From the NCBI RefSeq assembly GCF_002835665.1, contig NZ_PIZV01000034.1:34310-98309 (forward strand): 64,000 bases of DNA, given 5' to 3'. Each line of letters begins with the position of its first letter. Positions within the stretch are counted from its first letter, which is position 1. The stretch is from Chryseobacterium sp. PMSZPI (GTDB lineage Bacteria > Bacteroidota > Bacteroidia > Flavobacteriales > Weeksellaceae). The translations under genes and the position numbers were made by a program. The notes under the pieces are model-generated. The model had not been told where the DNA came from, ran no database searches, and was given only the letters and a program-made list of their open reading frames with translations. Shown here piece after piece: positions 1-13,300 of this stretch.

Positions 1-1399
1 ATGTTTCTTCTTGTGAAATCAATGGTATATCACAAATTTGAGTAGTATCGTCAGTCTGTACTATTTTCTCTAAAAGAAACTGATAAGAACCGGCCATACG
101 AATGATGGTTTCTTTTCTGAAAAGGGCCTTCGCATAATTAAACATTATACGGATATTTCTTCCATCATCATCCACCATGGTTGTCAAATCAAACTTGGCA
201 GCCTGATAGTCTATTTCTCCGTCAAAAGGATAGAATAATATTTCTTCATCATTATTTTCGTTACCTGCTTCAATATTCTGAAGTCCAAACATTACCTGGA
301 ATACAGGGTGTCTTGAGGTGTCCTGTTCCACACCCAATTCATCTACCAGTCTTTCAAACGGAAGATCCTGATAAGACTGAGCTTCAGTAACTGATTTTGA
401 AACCTGAATAATAAAGTCTCTGATACTTTGTTTTGGATTGATCTGCTCCCGTAAAGCCAGCGTATTGACAAAGAGACCAATAATATCTTCAAGACCTGAA
501 TGATGACGGTTGGCTATAGGGCTACCCACAACAATATCGCTCTGTCCGGAATACATTGAAAGCATCAGATAATACCCACTTAGAAATACAGAATACATGC
601 TTACTCCCATACTTTTTGAAAGTTCTCTAAGCCTTTCTGCTTGTTCCGGCATCAGATGAAAATATAAATTTTCACCTTCATAAGATATCTCTGCCGGTCT
701 TTGGAAATCTGCAGTCAGATTAAGGTTCTCAAAGTCCTCGAATTTATTTTTCCAATAGTTGATCTGCTGTTCAAGACGTTCTCCCGAAAGATAATTACGT
801 TGCCACAATGCAAAGTCCCTATATTGGATTTTTAATTCCGGGAGTTCATGGGTTTCTTTTCCAATAAGGCCATTATAAATGATCGCAACCTCTTTCAGGA
901 AGACATCAGTAGACCATCCATCAAATGCAATATGATGAATAACAATCGATAGGTAATAACGATTCTCAAATCTGAAAATATTAATTTTAATAGGAGTTTC
1001 TTCAGATAAATGGAAAACAATATTAACGCTTTTGTTAATTACATTTTCCAACTCCTCCCTTGACGCAATATCTATAATATCAAAATCAGGAACGATATCG
1101 GTAACCAGCTGATATCCTACTCCTTTTTCGTTCGTTCTGATTATAGAGCGAAGAACTTCATGGCGTCTTATTACATTTATCAATGCTTCTTGGAGCAATT
1201 CAATCTGAATATTTTCATCTAATATTGTCGTAATAGGAATATTATAGGCGCTGCTTCCTCCTTCATAGGATTCAATAAACCAAAGTCTTTCCTGTGCGAA
1301 TGACAGTCTCTGTTCCTCTTCAGAACTTACCTGAATCGAAGCAATAGTAACAAGCTCTTCAAAATGTGTTTCATCTGATAAGATACTTGCCAGTGACGA
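1..1399 (-). other. NRPS condensation domain C9 of module 10 (A domain beyond edge)
   Basis: A condensation domain with SFAQERLWFIE, HHIAFDGWSTDVF (LCL type) and SPIANRHH follows T9. It ends in the usual C-A linker at the left edge. At least a tenth residue is therefore added. The rest of the synthetase and any releasing domain lie outside the window. Confidence 0.85.
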
Positions 1400-4300
1400 C
1401 ACTGTTTTATGATTAAATATCGTTGCTACATTAACCTGTATATTCAATTCCTGCTTGATTTTACTAAGCAGTTTAATCGCCATAATACTATTTCCTCCTA
1501 GTCTGAAGAAATCATCATGGATACTGATTTCTGTTGCCTCCAGTTTCAATATTTCGCCATAGATACTGCATAGTTTTGTTTCCAATTCGTTTTGAGGAGC
1601 AGAATACTCTTTGCTTCCCGTAAAATCAGGTTCAGGTAATGCGCGTCTGTCCAGTTTTCCATTGATTGTTAATGGTAAAGCTTCCATGTGAACAAAAACC
1701 TCAGGAATCATATATTCCGGAAGGAAATCGGCTAAGTAGTCCGAGAGCAGTATTGAATCAATATTCTTTTCAGATACATAATAACCTGCCAGATATTTTA
1801 ATCCGGATTTATTTTCTTTTGCCAATACAGCAACCTGGCGGATATTAGGATAGGATTGTAACGTATTTTCTATTTCACCTAATTCAATTCTATAACCACG
1901 AATCTTCACCTGGAAGTCATTTCGACCAATGTATTCCAGCTCACCATCACGAAGCATACGAACTAAATCTCCTGTTTTATATAAGCGTCCGTTTTCTTTT
2001 TTCTCCTTTTGTTCCGGTGTTTGGAATGGATTGGATATAAAACGTTCTTCCGTTAAGTCAGGTCTATTTAGGTAACCTCTTGCAACACCTGCTCCACCAA
2101 CATACAATTCCCCTACGGCTCCCACCGGAACAGGACGTTGGTATTGATCCAAAACATAGATGGTCATATTACCAATCGGGCCACCGATATTTACCGGGTT
2201 TTCATCTTCATTATAGTGGTGCAGTGTTGCACATACAGTTGTTTCTGTAGGGCCATAAGCATTGATAAGATCCACTCCATTAGCTTTATAAAGAGACATG
2301 ATCTGTGGATTGGTTACATCACCAGCCACCACAAGCTTTTCTAAAGGAAGTATAAATTCACTTGTTAATAGGACGGGTGGTATCGTTGCTATACTAATGG
2401 TATTTTCTTTAATATATTGCTGCAATGCAGAAAGGTCAATCCGTTTTTCAGCATCCAGTAAATAAATACGATGACCATGAGTAATCGCCGGATATAGCTC
2501 CCAAATATGGGCATCAAATACATAATTGGCATACCACAGGCAATTCTTTTGTATGAAAGGCAAGTTAAAATCATGGATTAAGCCAAACTCTTTTGCCTCT
2601 TGCTGAATAAGATTCATTACATTTTTGTGTTCAATCATGACCCCTTTAGGCATACCGGTTGTTCCACTGGTAAAGATTACATAGGCCAGATTAGATGAAC
2701 GAACCTTAGTCACAGGATTTTCTGAAGATATTCTTCCGATAATTACCTGGAATACTGCATTATCTAAAGAAAGAAACGAAGTCTCCAGGCTTTGCAGTTT
2801 TTCTATTGTATTTTCCTGTCCGATCACCACCTGTGCTCCGGTATCCTGAAGAATGTGTTCTATTCTTTCCACAGGATAAGAAGGATCCATTGGTACGTAA
2901 GCTGCTCCGGCCTTCAGCACAGCCAAAATAGCAATAAGCATATGCTCAGATCGTTCCAGGAATAACGGCACCAGGCTATCTGGTTGAAGATCGTATGTTT
3001 TGAGCAGGTAATTAGCCAAACGATTTGATCTTTCGTTCAGTTCTCTGTAGCTTAATACAACATCCTGATACACCAATGCAGGAGCGTCCGGAGCTTTAAC
3101 AACCTGTTCTTCAAATAGCTGATGAATGGTTTTATCAGAAGGATAATCTGATTCTACAGCATTCCATTCTTCCATTAGCTTAAGCTGATTATCAGAAACA
3201 TGTGAGAATTTATCGGAAGTAATTGTCCAGTTTTCAAGAATTTGGGCAAGAACCGTTTTCATTCCATCAATCAGCTGTTCCATGGTATGCTGTTCAAAAA
3301 GAACGCCTTCATAATTGATTTTCAGGGTTACACTTTCTCCCTGCTCAAATGCCATAATTCCTAGTGGATAATCCAGTTTTTCAACTGAATCTTTGAAAAC
3401 AAATCCTAATTCATTGTTATCATCTCCACCTTGTGGTACCGGATAGTTTTCATAGACAAATAGGCTGCTGAAAATACGTCTTGCATCCTGATGAAGTTCT
3501 GCAAGGTTTACATCACTGTGGGTATTCAGTTCACTGATTCTCTGTTGAATATCAGCAATAACATCCATCACTTTACCTTCATTATGCTGTACAATTAATG
3601 GAAGTGTATTGATAAAGAGACCTGCTGAAGATTCTATATCATCTACAGGAAGACTTCGCCCGGATACGGTTGTCCCTACAACAGTAGTTCCAACTCCTCC
3701 ATATACGTTTAACTGGCTATGCCACAAGTACTGTAATACAGCATTAATGGTAACTCCGTTTTCCGCAGTGAACTTTTTCAGTTGCTGATATTCCTCTTCA
3801 ATGATCGTCATTTTTACAACCTGATGATCTTTAATCCGACGATAAGTTCCCACATCAATATGTTTTTGGGACTCTTTGAGCAGGCTGCTAAGGTCTTCAC
3901 GGTCTTCGAGAAGGTTCATATAAGTAGTCCAGAAGCTTCGGCTGCCCTCTTTGTGCTGCTGAAGGTATTCCTGGGTTTTGATGTAAGCATGATCTGTTAG
4001 AATATTCAGATCCTGTTTTTTGGTCAGTTTCAGATAGATATCGTGAATACTGGTCAGTATGATAGGCATACTCCAGCCATCCAACACTGCGTGATGATTG
4101 CTGAAAAGACAGGTATAATGCTTATCAGAACGTTTAAACAGATATACTCTGAACAATCCTCCTTTTGATAAATCATATACTTCAAAACGGTCTTTTTGAG
4201 TAGCTTCTCTAATCAGTTCATCCTGCTCTTCTTCATTCATGGTACTCAGATCCTGATAACGCCAGTCTAAGCTTCCTTTTTTATCAATGATCTGGATAAT

Positions 4301-7300
4301 TTCTCCATTCCAGTCAAATCTAAGTCTCAGAGCCGGAAACTGTTGTTGGGTATAAGACCATGCTTCTTTAAGGGTCTCAACATTCATATCCGAAAGATAA
4401 TCCCATACCAATTGTACACGATAGGCATCATCTGTATCTCCCTGGTTCAATGCATGATATACAAACCCTTCCTGAAGACTGTTTGCCAGATATATTTTAT
4501 CTACTTCTTCTGATTCCTGAACTGATAAAAGTTGTTGATCCTCTATGATATAGTCAATATCCGAACGGGTAAGGAAGCTGCGGGTATTTTGAGAAAGTTC
4601 TTCCACCACATGAATAATCTGCTCTTTAAAAGATTGAGCAAGCTGCTCTACCTGTTGTTGGGTGAGATATCCTGAAAGACTGAAACGAAGCTGTCCTTTT
4701 AATACTCCACCATTAATACTGATAATATGGCCGTCTTTGTTCTTTTTTCCTATTGAAAGACCAGTATCTTCTGCTGCAATAGACCATGTTTTTTCACCGG
4801 AATGATCTTCCTGATCTAGCTGTCCAAGATAATTGAATCCAATCTTCGGAAGTTCGTGGTTAGTATAGCCAACAAGACCTCCATAGCCGATACCATGATC
4901 CGGAATTTCTCTTAAGGCTTCTTTGGTCAATATTACTGTATCGCTCGCATTTGCTCCAGTTGTCAGTAATAGCGGATACATTGAAGTAAACCAGCCTACC
5001 GTTTCCGTAATATCCAGATTAGTGAATACATCTTCACGGCCATGCCCTTCCAGTACAATAGCATGTCTGGATGCTCCAGTGAACTCTGTAAGTGCTGATG
5101 ACAATGCTGCCAACAGCAGATCATTGATTTCCGTATGATACACGTGATGGCTTCCTCTAATCAGTTTTTCAGTAGTATTCTGATCCAGAAGAAGGATATC
5201 ATGATGGTATTCAGTACCAGAAATTTCTTCAAGAGTCTGATTGCTTTCGTCTACCTGAGAGGTTATTCCGTTCCAATAGCCCAATTCTTTATTTCTGGAT
5301 TCAGCATCTCCAGATTTATAATTTTTAATAGCCTGCACCCATTGGCGGTAGCTGCTGCCTTTCTTAATCTGATAATTTTCTCCTTTTTCAAGCGTCTGAT
5401 AGATGTTTCTGAGATCTTCAAGAATAATTCTCCAGCTCACCGTATCAATGATAAGATGATGGAAAGCAAAGAAGATTCTTGCCGTTTTATCCTGGTATCC
5501 TGTGATGTAGCCGATATTGTAAAGTGGTCCTTTTTCAATATCAAACTGCTCCTGCCATGTAGTAAATATTTCAGAAAGTTCTGTCTGACTTACTTTGGAA
5601 GCATCAAGATCATTGATTTTTACTCCTGTTTTTTGGTCACCATAATATTGGCTATAATTTCCATTTTCAAGAGGATAATATAACCTGAAAGCATCATGTT
5701 TTTCAATCAGAAGTTCAATGCTTTTTTCTAAAAGACTGCGATCCAGCTCAGGAACATTAATCAAGAATGCCTGATTCCAATGGTTCGAATCCGCTAGGTA
5801 CCCTTTTTCTTTTTCACTAAAGAACCATTCCTGAACAGGTAAAAGCGGAACTTCGCCTGTAAGGATTCCCTGTTCTGTAAGGATCTCAATCTCTGCTCCT
5901 GATTTTTTCTCTTCCATTAGAACAGCTAATGCTGCGGCTGTTCTTGAAGAGAATATTTCCTTCACACTCAACCTTAAATCCAGACGTTGTTTTATTTTTC
6001 CTACCAGCTGAATACTGATGATACTATCCCCTCCTAATCTGAAGAAATCATCATGAATACTGATACTTTCAGCATTGATTCCCAGTACTTCTCCATAAAT
6101 TTCAACAAGGCTCTTCTGAAGTGCGGTTTCAGGTGCAGAATATTCTTTGTTTCCTGTGAAATCAGGTTCCGGTAATGCTCTTTTATCCAGTTTTCCATTA
6201 ATGGTTAATGGTAAAGCTGTTAAATGAACAAAAGCTCCGGGAACCATATATTCAGGAAGGGTTTCAGATAAATATTCTGAAAGCAGCACTGAATCAATCA
6301 TTGCATCAGAAACATAATATCCGGCCAGATATTTAATTCCTGATTTATTTTCTTTGGCTATGACAGCAACCTGACGAATGCCTGGATAGCCTAACAATGT
6401 ATTTTCAATCTCTCCTAATTCAATACGATAGCCACGGATTTTCACCTGGAAGTCATTTCTTCCAATGTATTCAAGTTCTCCGTTTGGTAACCAACGCACC
6501 AAGTCTCCGGTTTTATACAATCTTCCATTCTCTCCTTTTTTATTTTGTTCAGGAGTTTGGAAAGGATTAGAAATAAAACGTTCTTCTGTAAGTTCAAGAC
6601 GGTTCAGATAGCCTCTGGCAATACCGGCACCACCGATATAAAGTTCACCTGCTGCCCCTACTGGAACAGGACGTTGATAATCATCCAGAACATACACCGT
6701 CATATTTCCAATAGCACCTCCGATATTCACCGGATTACCATCTTCGTTGTAATGATGTAAAGTGGCACATACGGTACTTTCTGTAGGTCCATAGGCATTA
6801 ATCAAATCTACTCCCTGTTCTTTATACAGCTTCATCACCTGAGGATTGGTAACATCTCCTGCCACTACCATTATTTCTAATGGAAGAATATGGTCTTTTG
6901 TGAGAAGTACCGGTGGTATGGTCGCAATACTGATATTATTTTCATGTATATACTCCTGCAAAGCAATAAGATCCGTTTGTTTATCTTTTTCCAAGATATA
7001 AATGCTGTGTCCATGGGTAATAGACGGATATAATTCCCAAACGTGCGCATCAAATACGTAGTTAGCGTACCATAGACAGTTTTTATGAACAGAGTCTGAT
7101 TTCAGACCAAATTCTTTGGCTTCCTGCTCTATTAAGTTGGCTACACTTTTATGTTCAATCATTACTCCTTTTGGAAGTCCTGTAGTACCGCTGGTATAAA
7201 TTACATAAGCAAGATTCTCAGGTTTTACTTCCGTTATAGGGTTTTCTGAAGATATCGTTTCAAGAATAGCATGGACAGTGATTGTATCCAGTGAAATAAT

Positions 7301-10300
7301 CTCTACTGATGTATTTTTTACTCTTTCTGCTGTATTTTCTTCTGCCAAAATGATTTTTGCTGCCGTATCCTGAAGAATATGTTCTATTCTGTCTGCAGGA
7401 TATGAAGGATCCATCGGCACATAAGCTGCCCCGGATTTTAATACTGCCAGGATCGCAATAAGCATTTGCTCAGAACGATTCAGGCATAGTGGGACAATAT
7501 CATCCGGCTGAAGACCATAGGTTTCAATAAGATGGTTCGCCAAGCGGTTAGCACGCTCATTAAGCTCACGATAAGACAATCTTACGTTCTGATATACTAC
7601 TGCAATCTGATTCGGAGTTTTCGCAACCTGTTTTTCGAATAATTTGTGAATGGTTGTATCGGAAGGATAAAATACTTCTGTTGCATTCCATTCTTTCATT
7701 ATTTTTTCACCAGCATCTTCTGTAATTAAACGAAGGTCAGATAGTTTGGTTGTTTCCAGGTTTACATCATTACCAAAGGCCTGTTCAAGCAGGTACAGAT
7801 AAGAATCAATCATATTCTTAACCGTTTCTCTTGCAAAAATTGCCTTGGCATAATTGAACATTCCCTGGATGGTTTCTTCACCATCATCAATCATGGTAGA
7901 CAAATCAAACTTAGCCACATCATAATCCGTATCTCCTTCATAAGGATGGAACAGTAAATCTGTATCATCAGCACTTCTGCCGAAACTCTGAAGACCAAAC
8001 ATTACCTGGAATACAGGATGACGGGACATATCCTGTTCTACCCCTAATTCTTCAACCAGTTTTTCGAACGGCAGATCCTGATGAGACTGCGCCTCAATTA
8101 CAGACTGAGCGATCTGAAGAATAAAGTCTTTCAGATTTTGCTCTGCATCAATGGTTTCTCTTAAGGCTAATGTGTTCACAAAGAAACCTATCATATCCTC
8201 AAGACCTGCATGGTGTCTATTGGCAATAGGGCTTCCTACTACAATATCATTCTGACCGGAATAAGCAGACAGCATCAGATAATAACCTCCCAGCATCACA
8301 CTGTATAAACTAACTCCCAGTTCTTTAGATGTTTTTCTCAGACCCTGGGCTAGTTTTGGAGACAGTACAAAATGGATGGTTTCTCCATCATAAGAAACCT
8401 GGTTGGGTCTCTTATAATCTACAGGCAGGTTCAGGGTCTGGAAATCATCCAGTTTTGTTTTCCAATAGTCTACCTGACGATCAAGTCTTTCTCCGGAAAG
8501 GTAATCTCTCTGCCATAATGCAAAGTCTTTATATTGTACCTTAACTTCAGGAAGTTGAGGTTCTTCACCCTTGATAAGGGCGTTGTAAATTGTTTGTATT
8601 TCTTTTAAGAAAATATCCGTTGACCAACCATCAAATGCAATGTGATGAATCACAACTGACAAATGATGGTGGTCTCCTAACCTAAAAATGCTAATTTCTA
8701 TAGGAAGTTCTTCATCCAGACGGAAGATTTTATTGGAAACTCTATTGATTTCTCTGTCCAGCTCCTCTTTTGTATTTACCTCGTGTAAATGAATAGCCGG
8801 AACCTGGTCAAGAATCAACTGATATCCTTTTCCTTCGTCGGTTGAACGGATAATGGTTCGTAATACTTCATGTCGTATTACAATGGTTTCGAGTGCCTTT
8901 CCTATTACTGAAAGGTCTGTTTTTTCATTCAGACGGACAGTCATAGGAATGTTATAGGCACTGCTTCCTCCTTCATAAGTTTCAATAAACCAAAGTCTTT
9001 CCTGGGCAAATGATAACTTTTGCTCTTCAGGGGAATTCACTTTTACCGGTATTATTGTAACCTGTTCATCAATATTATTTTGATCATTTAATGCTTCTGA
9101 AAGTGAGGCTACTGTTTTATGGCCAAATATCACAGCTACCCCAACCTGCATATCCAGAGTTCGTTTGATGGAGCTGATTAATTTGATGGCCATGATACTG
9201 TTTCCTCCAAGACTGAAGAAATCATCATGAATACCAATACCAGAAGCGTCTAATCCAAGGACTTCTCCATAGATTCGACATAATTTCTCCTGTAATTCCG
9301 TCTCTGGGGCAGTATATTCCTTACCTCCTGTAAACTCAGGTTCTGGTAAGGCTCTTCTGTCTAATTTACCATTGATGGTTAATGGTAATGAGGTTAAGTG
9401 AACAAATGCTGCTGGAACCATATATTCTGGCAACACCTCTGATAAAAATGCGGTAAGATCACTTACTTCATTTGCTTTTTCTGAGACATAATATCCAACA
9501 AGGTATTTCAGTCCGCCTTTGTTTTCTTTGGCCAGAACCACAGCTTGTTTTACTTCTGGATATTCCTGAAGTCTGTTTTCTATTTCTCCTAATTCGATTC
9601 TATATCCACGGATCTTCACCTGGAAGTCGTTTCTTCCAATGTATTCCAGTTCGCCATCAGCAAGATAACGTACCAAATCTCCGGTTTTGTACAGGATTCC
9701 GTTCGTTCCCTGATTCTTTTCTTCTAATGTCTGGAAAGGATTTCTGATGAAACGTTCGGCGGTGAGTTCTTCACGGTTCAGGTAGCCTCTGGCAATTCCT
9801 GCTCCGCCTACATACAATTCTCCTACAGCTCCTACCGGAACGGCACGAAGATGTTTATCAAGGATATACATGCCTTGGTCTGGAATATTCTCCCCGATTA
9901 ATGAGGCTTTATCCAAGTCGTCTGCACTCAATTTCTTGTAAGTAACATGGACGGTGGTCTCAGTAATTCCATACATGTTAATCAGTGTTGGAGAAGAATA
10001 ATAACGTTCGTACCAAGGTTTTAAAGAGGCCAGATTTAAGGCTTCTCCACCAAAGATCACATAGCGAAGACTGCTTAATAGTTCGTCTCTTTGAAGTGCT
10101 GTATCTATAAACTGGTAGAAGGCAGTTGGGGTTTGGTTTAATACCGTTAAGCCTTCTTCTAAACATAAACTGAAGAATAAATTCGTGTCTTTGGTCTGTT
10201 CAGAGGATGGAACTAATAATTTTCCACCATAGAACAAAGCTCCCCAGATTTCCCATACACTAAAGTCAAATACATAGGAATGGAATAAGCTCCAAACATC

Positions 10301-13300
10301 TTTGTCATTGAACTGGTACCAATGATCTGTCGCACTGAACAAACGAGCTACATTGCGGTGTTCCTGTAGTACTCCTTTTGGCATTCCTGTTGTTCCACTG
10401 GTGTAGATTACATACGCCAGATGATTAGAAGCTACGGATGTAACAGGATTTTCAATGCTGCTGTTTTCAAGAACTGTTTTAAGCTCTGGATCGTTCAAAA
10501 TAAGCATGGAAGTTTCCTCTCCGCAGGCTTCAAGAACATTAAGCTCAGAACCGCCTTGAGTAATGACAATTTTTGCACCTGTATCTGTCAAAATATGTTT
10601 GATTCTATCGGAAGGATATGATGGATCCATTGGAACATAAGCCCCTCCGGATTTTAACACAGCCAGAATAGCTACAAGCATTTCTTCGGAACGCTCCAAG
10701 CATAAAGGAATAAGATCATCTGGCTGAATATCATACGTTTTGATAAGGTAGTTTGCCAAACGATTAGCTCGTTCATTTAACTCACGATAAGAAAGTCTTA
10801 TGTCCTGATAAACGACTGCTGTATGATTTGGTGTTCTCTCAACCTGAGTTTCAAATAATTGATGAATGGTGGTATCACTCGGATAATGAACCCCAGAAGA
10901 CCATAGTTTGGAAACCGTTTTATATTCTTCCTGAGTAAGATAAGATAACTGATCGGATGAAATTTCTGAATTTTCAAGGATCTGATCCAAAACAGTGTTC
11001 ATCCCACTGATTAATTGCTGAATCATGGCTTCCTCAAACAGATAGCCTTCGTAGCTGATATTCAGCCAAATTTCATCACCCGCTTCATAAGCTACAATTC
11101 CCAACGGATAATCCAGACGCTCTACCGAACCTTTGAAGACAAATGATAATTCATTATCCTCATCTCCTTTCGGAGCCGGGTAATTTTCATAAACAAATAA
11201 GCTGCTGAAAATCCGGCGCCCATCATGCTGAAGGCTTGCCAGGTTTACACTGCTATGCGTATTAAGCTCACTGATCCTGTTCTGAATTTCTGAAATAATA
11301 TTGGCTACTTTACCTTCCGTATGGCTCACAATCAGTGGTAAGGTATTGATATACAAGCCAACTGAAGATTCAATATCATCTACCGGTATGCTTCTTCCGG
11401 AAACCGTAGTTCCTACCACGGTAGACTGTGTTCCGCTGTAAATCGCCAATTGTTTATGCCATAGATATTGAAGTACAGCATTGATGGTAAATCCGTTCTT
11501 TGTTGTAAACTTCTTCAATTGCTGATATTGTTCACCCACAATCGACATTTTGATCGAGCGATGATCTACAATCTGCTTGTATTCTGAAAGATCAATCTGT
11601 TTCTTAGATTCTTTAATCCAACCACTGATATCTTCACGATCTTCAAGAAGTCCCATATAGTCTTTCCAGAAATCAGCATTAGCATCTTTATGGTTCTGAA
11701 GATACTTTTGGGCTTCTGCATACGCTTCATCCGGTGCCGGAGAAAGCTCCTGATTTTTAATGAGTTTTAAATAAGCCTCATGAATAAGGGTCAGGAATAT
11801 AGGCATACTCCATCCATCAAGAATGGCATGATGATTACTGAAAAGACAAGTATAATGCTGCTCTGAGCGTTTGAACAGGTATATTCTGAAAAGACTTCCT
11901 TTTGCAAGGTCATACACTTCAAAACGGTCTTTCTGGGTCAGTTCTGCAATGAAATCTTCCTGTTGATCTTTGTTCATTTCACTCAAATCATGATAACGCC
12001 AGTCGAGACTTCCTTTTTTATCGATAATCTGAACAATTTCTTCACTCCAGTCAAACCTCAGCCTTAATGTAGGAAGTTGATTTTGAGTATATACCCATGC
12101 TTCTTTCAGCTTTTCAAGATTCATTTCAGAAAGATAATCCCATACCAGTTGTACACGGTAGGCATCATCAGTATCTCCTTGATTCAATGCGTGATATACA
12201 AATCCTTCCTGTAAGCTGTTGGCAAGATATACGCCTTCTACCGCTCCAGATTCCTGAATATACATCAGCTGATCTTTACCAACAATATTCTCTGTATCCG
12301 ATGGAGTTAACCAGGTTTTTGGTTCTGCTGTTAATTCATCAACAATTTGTTTTATATATTCTTCAAATTTTCGGGTAAGCAGATCTACCTGATTCTGTGA
12401 AAGGTATCCTGAGATTCCAAAGCGAAGCTGTCCGTCAGCAATGGCTCCGTTGACACTAATTATATAGCTGTCACGGTTTTTATCGCCCATGGAGTTTCCG
12501 CTGTTTTCTCCAGAAATATACCAGGTTTTCTCTCCTGTACTTTCTTCCTGGTCAAGCTGCCCAAGATAGTTGAAACTGATTTTCGGAAGTGCCTGTTTGG
12601 TATATCCAACAAGACTACCATATCCAATTCCATTGTTTGGAATACTTCTCAGTGATTCTTTGGTTAAAATAACAGTATCTTTTACGTCCTTCCCAGTCTG
12701 TAACAACAATGGATACATGGAAGTAAACCATCCCACTGTTTCTGTAATATCCAGGTTATTGAATACCTCTTCACGGCCATGGCCCTCTAGAAGAACGGCA
12801 TGTCCTGATGTTCCGGTAAGGTCTGAAAGCGCGGAAGCAAGGGCAGATAACAAGATATCATTAATCTGTGTATGATATACATGATGAATCTCTCTAATCA
12901 GCTTCTCTGTATAGCTTTCTTCAAGGCTAAGATTTGCAAAATGATAACCATCAGAAGATACTTCAGCTAAAATATCATTGTTTTTCGCAACATTTCCGGC
13001 AGTATGAGTCCAGTAAGCAAGTTCTTTGGTTCTGGCTTCAGGGTTATCAAGAAGATATCCTTTTACAGCTTCAGTCCACTGGCGGTAGCTGCTTCCTTTT
13101 ACATAGGCTTCAGGCTGGTTTCCTTTTTCTTCCGTATATTTTTTATTTGATGAATTAAGGTCGTCAGGAACCCCGATTGTATTTTCAAAGGAAGAAATTT
13201 TGTATTTCATCGGGGTTTCCAGATTCTGATATATATTTTTCAGGTCTTCTGTAATAATTCTCCAGCTTACGGCATCAATAATCAAGTGATGCAATGCAAA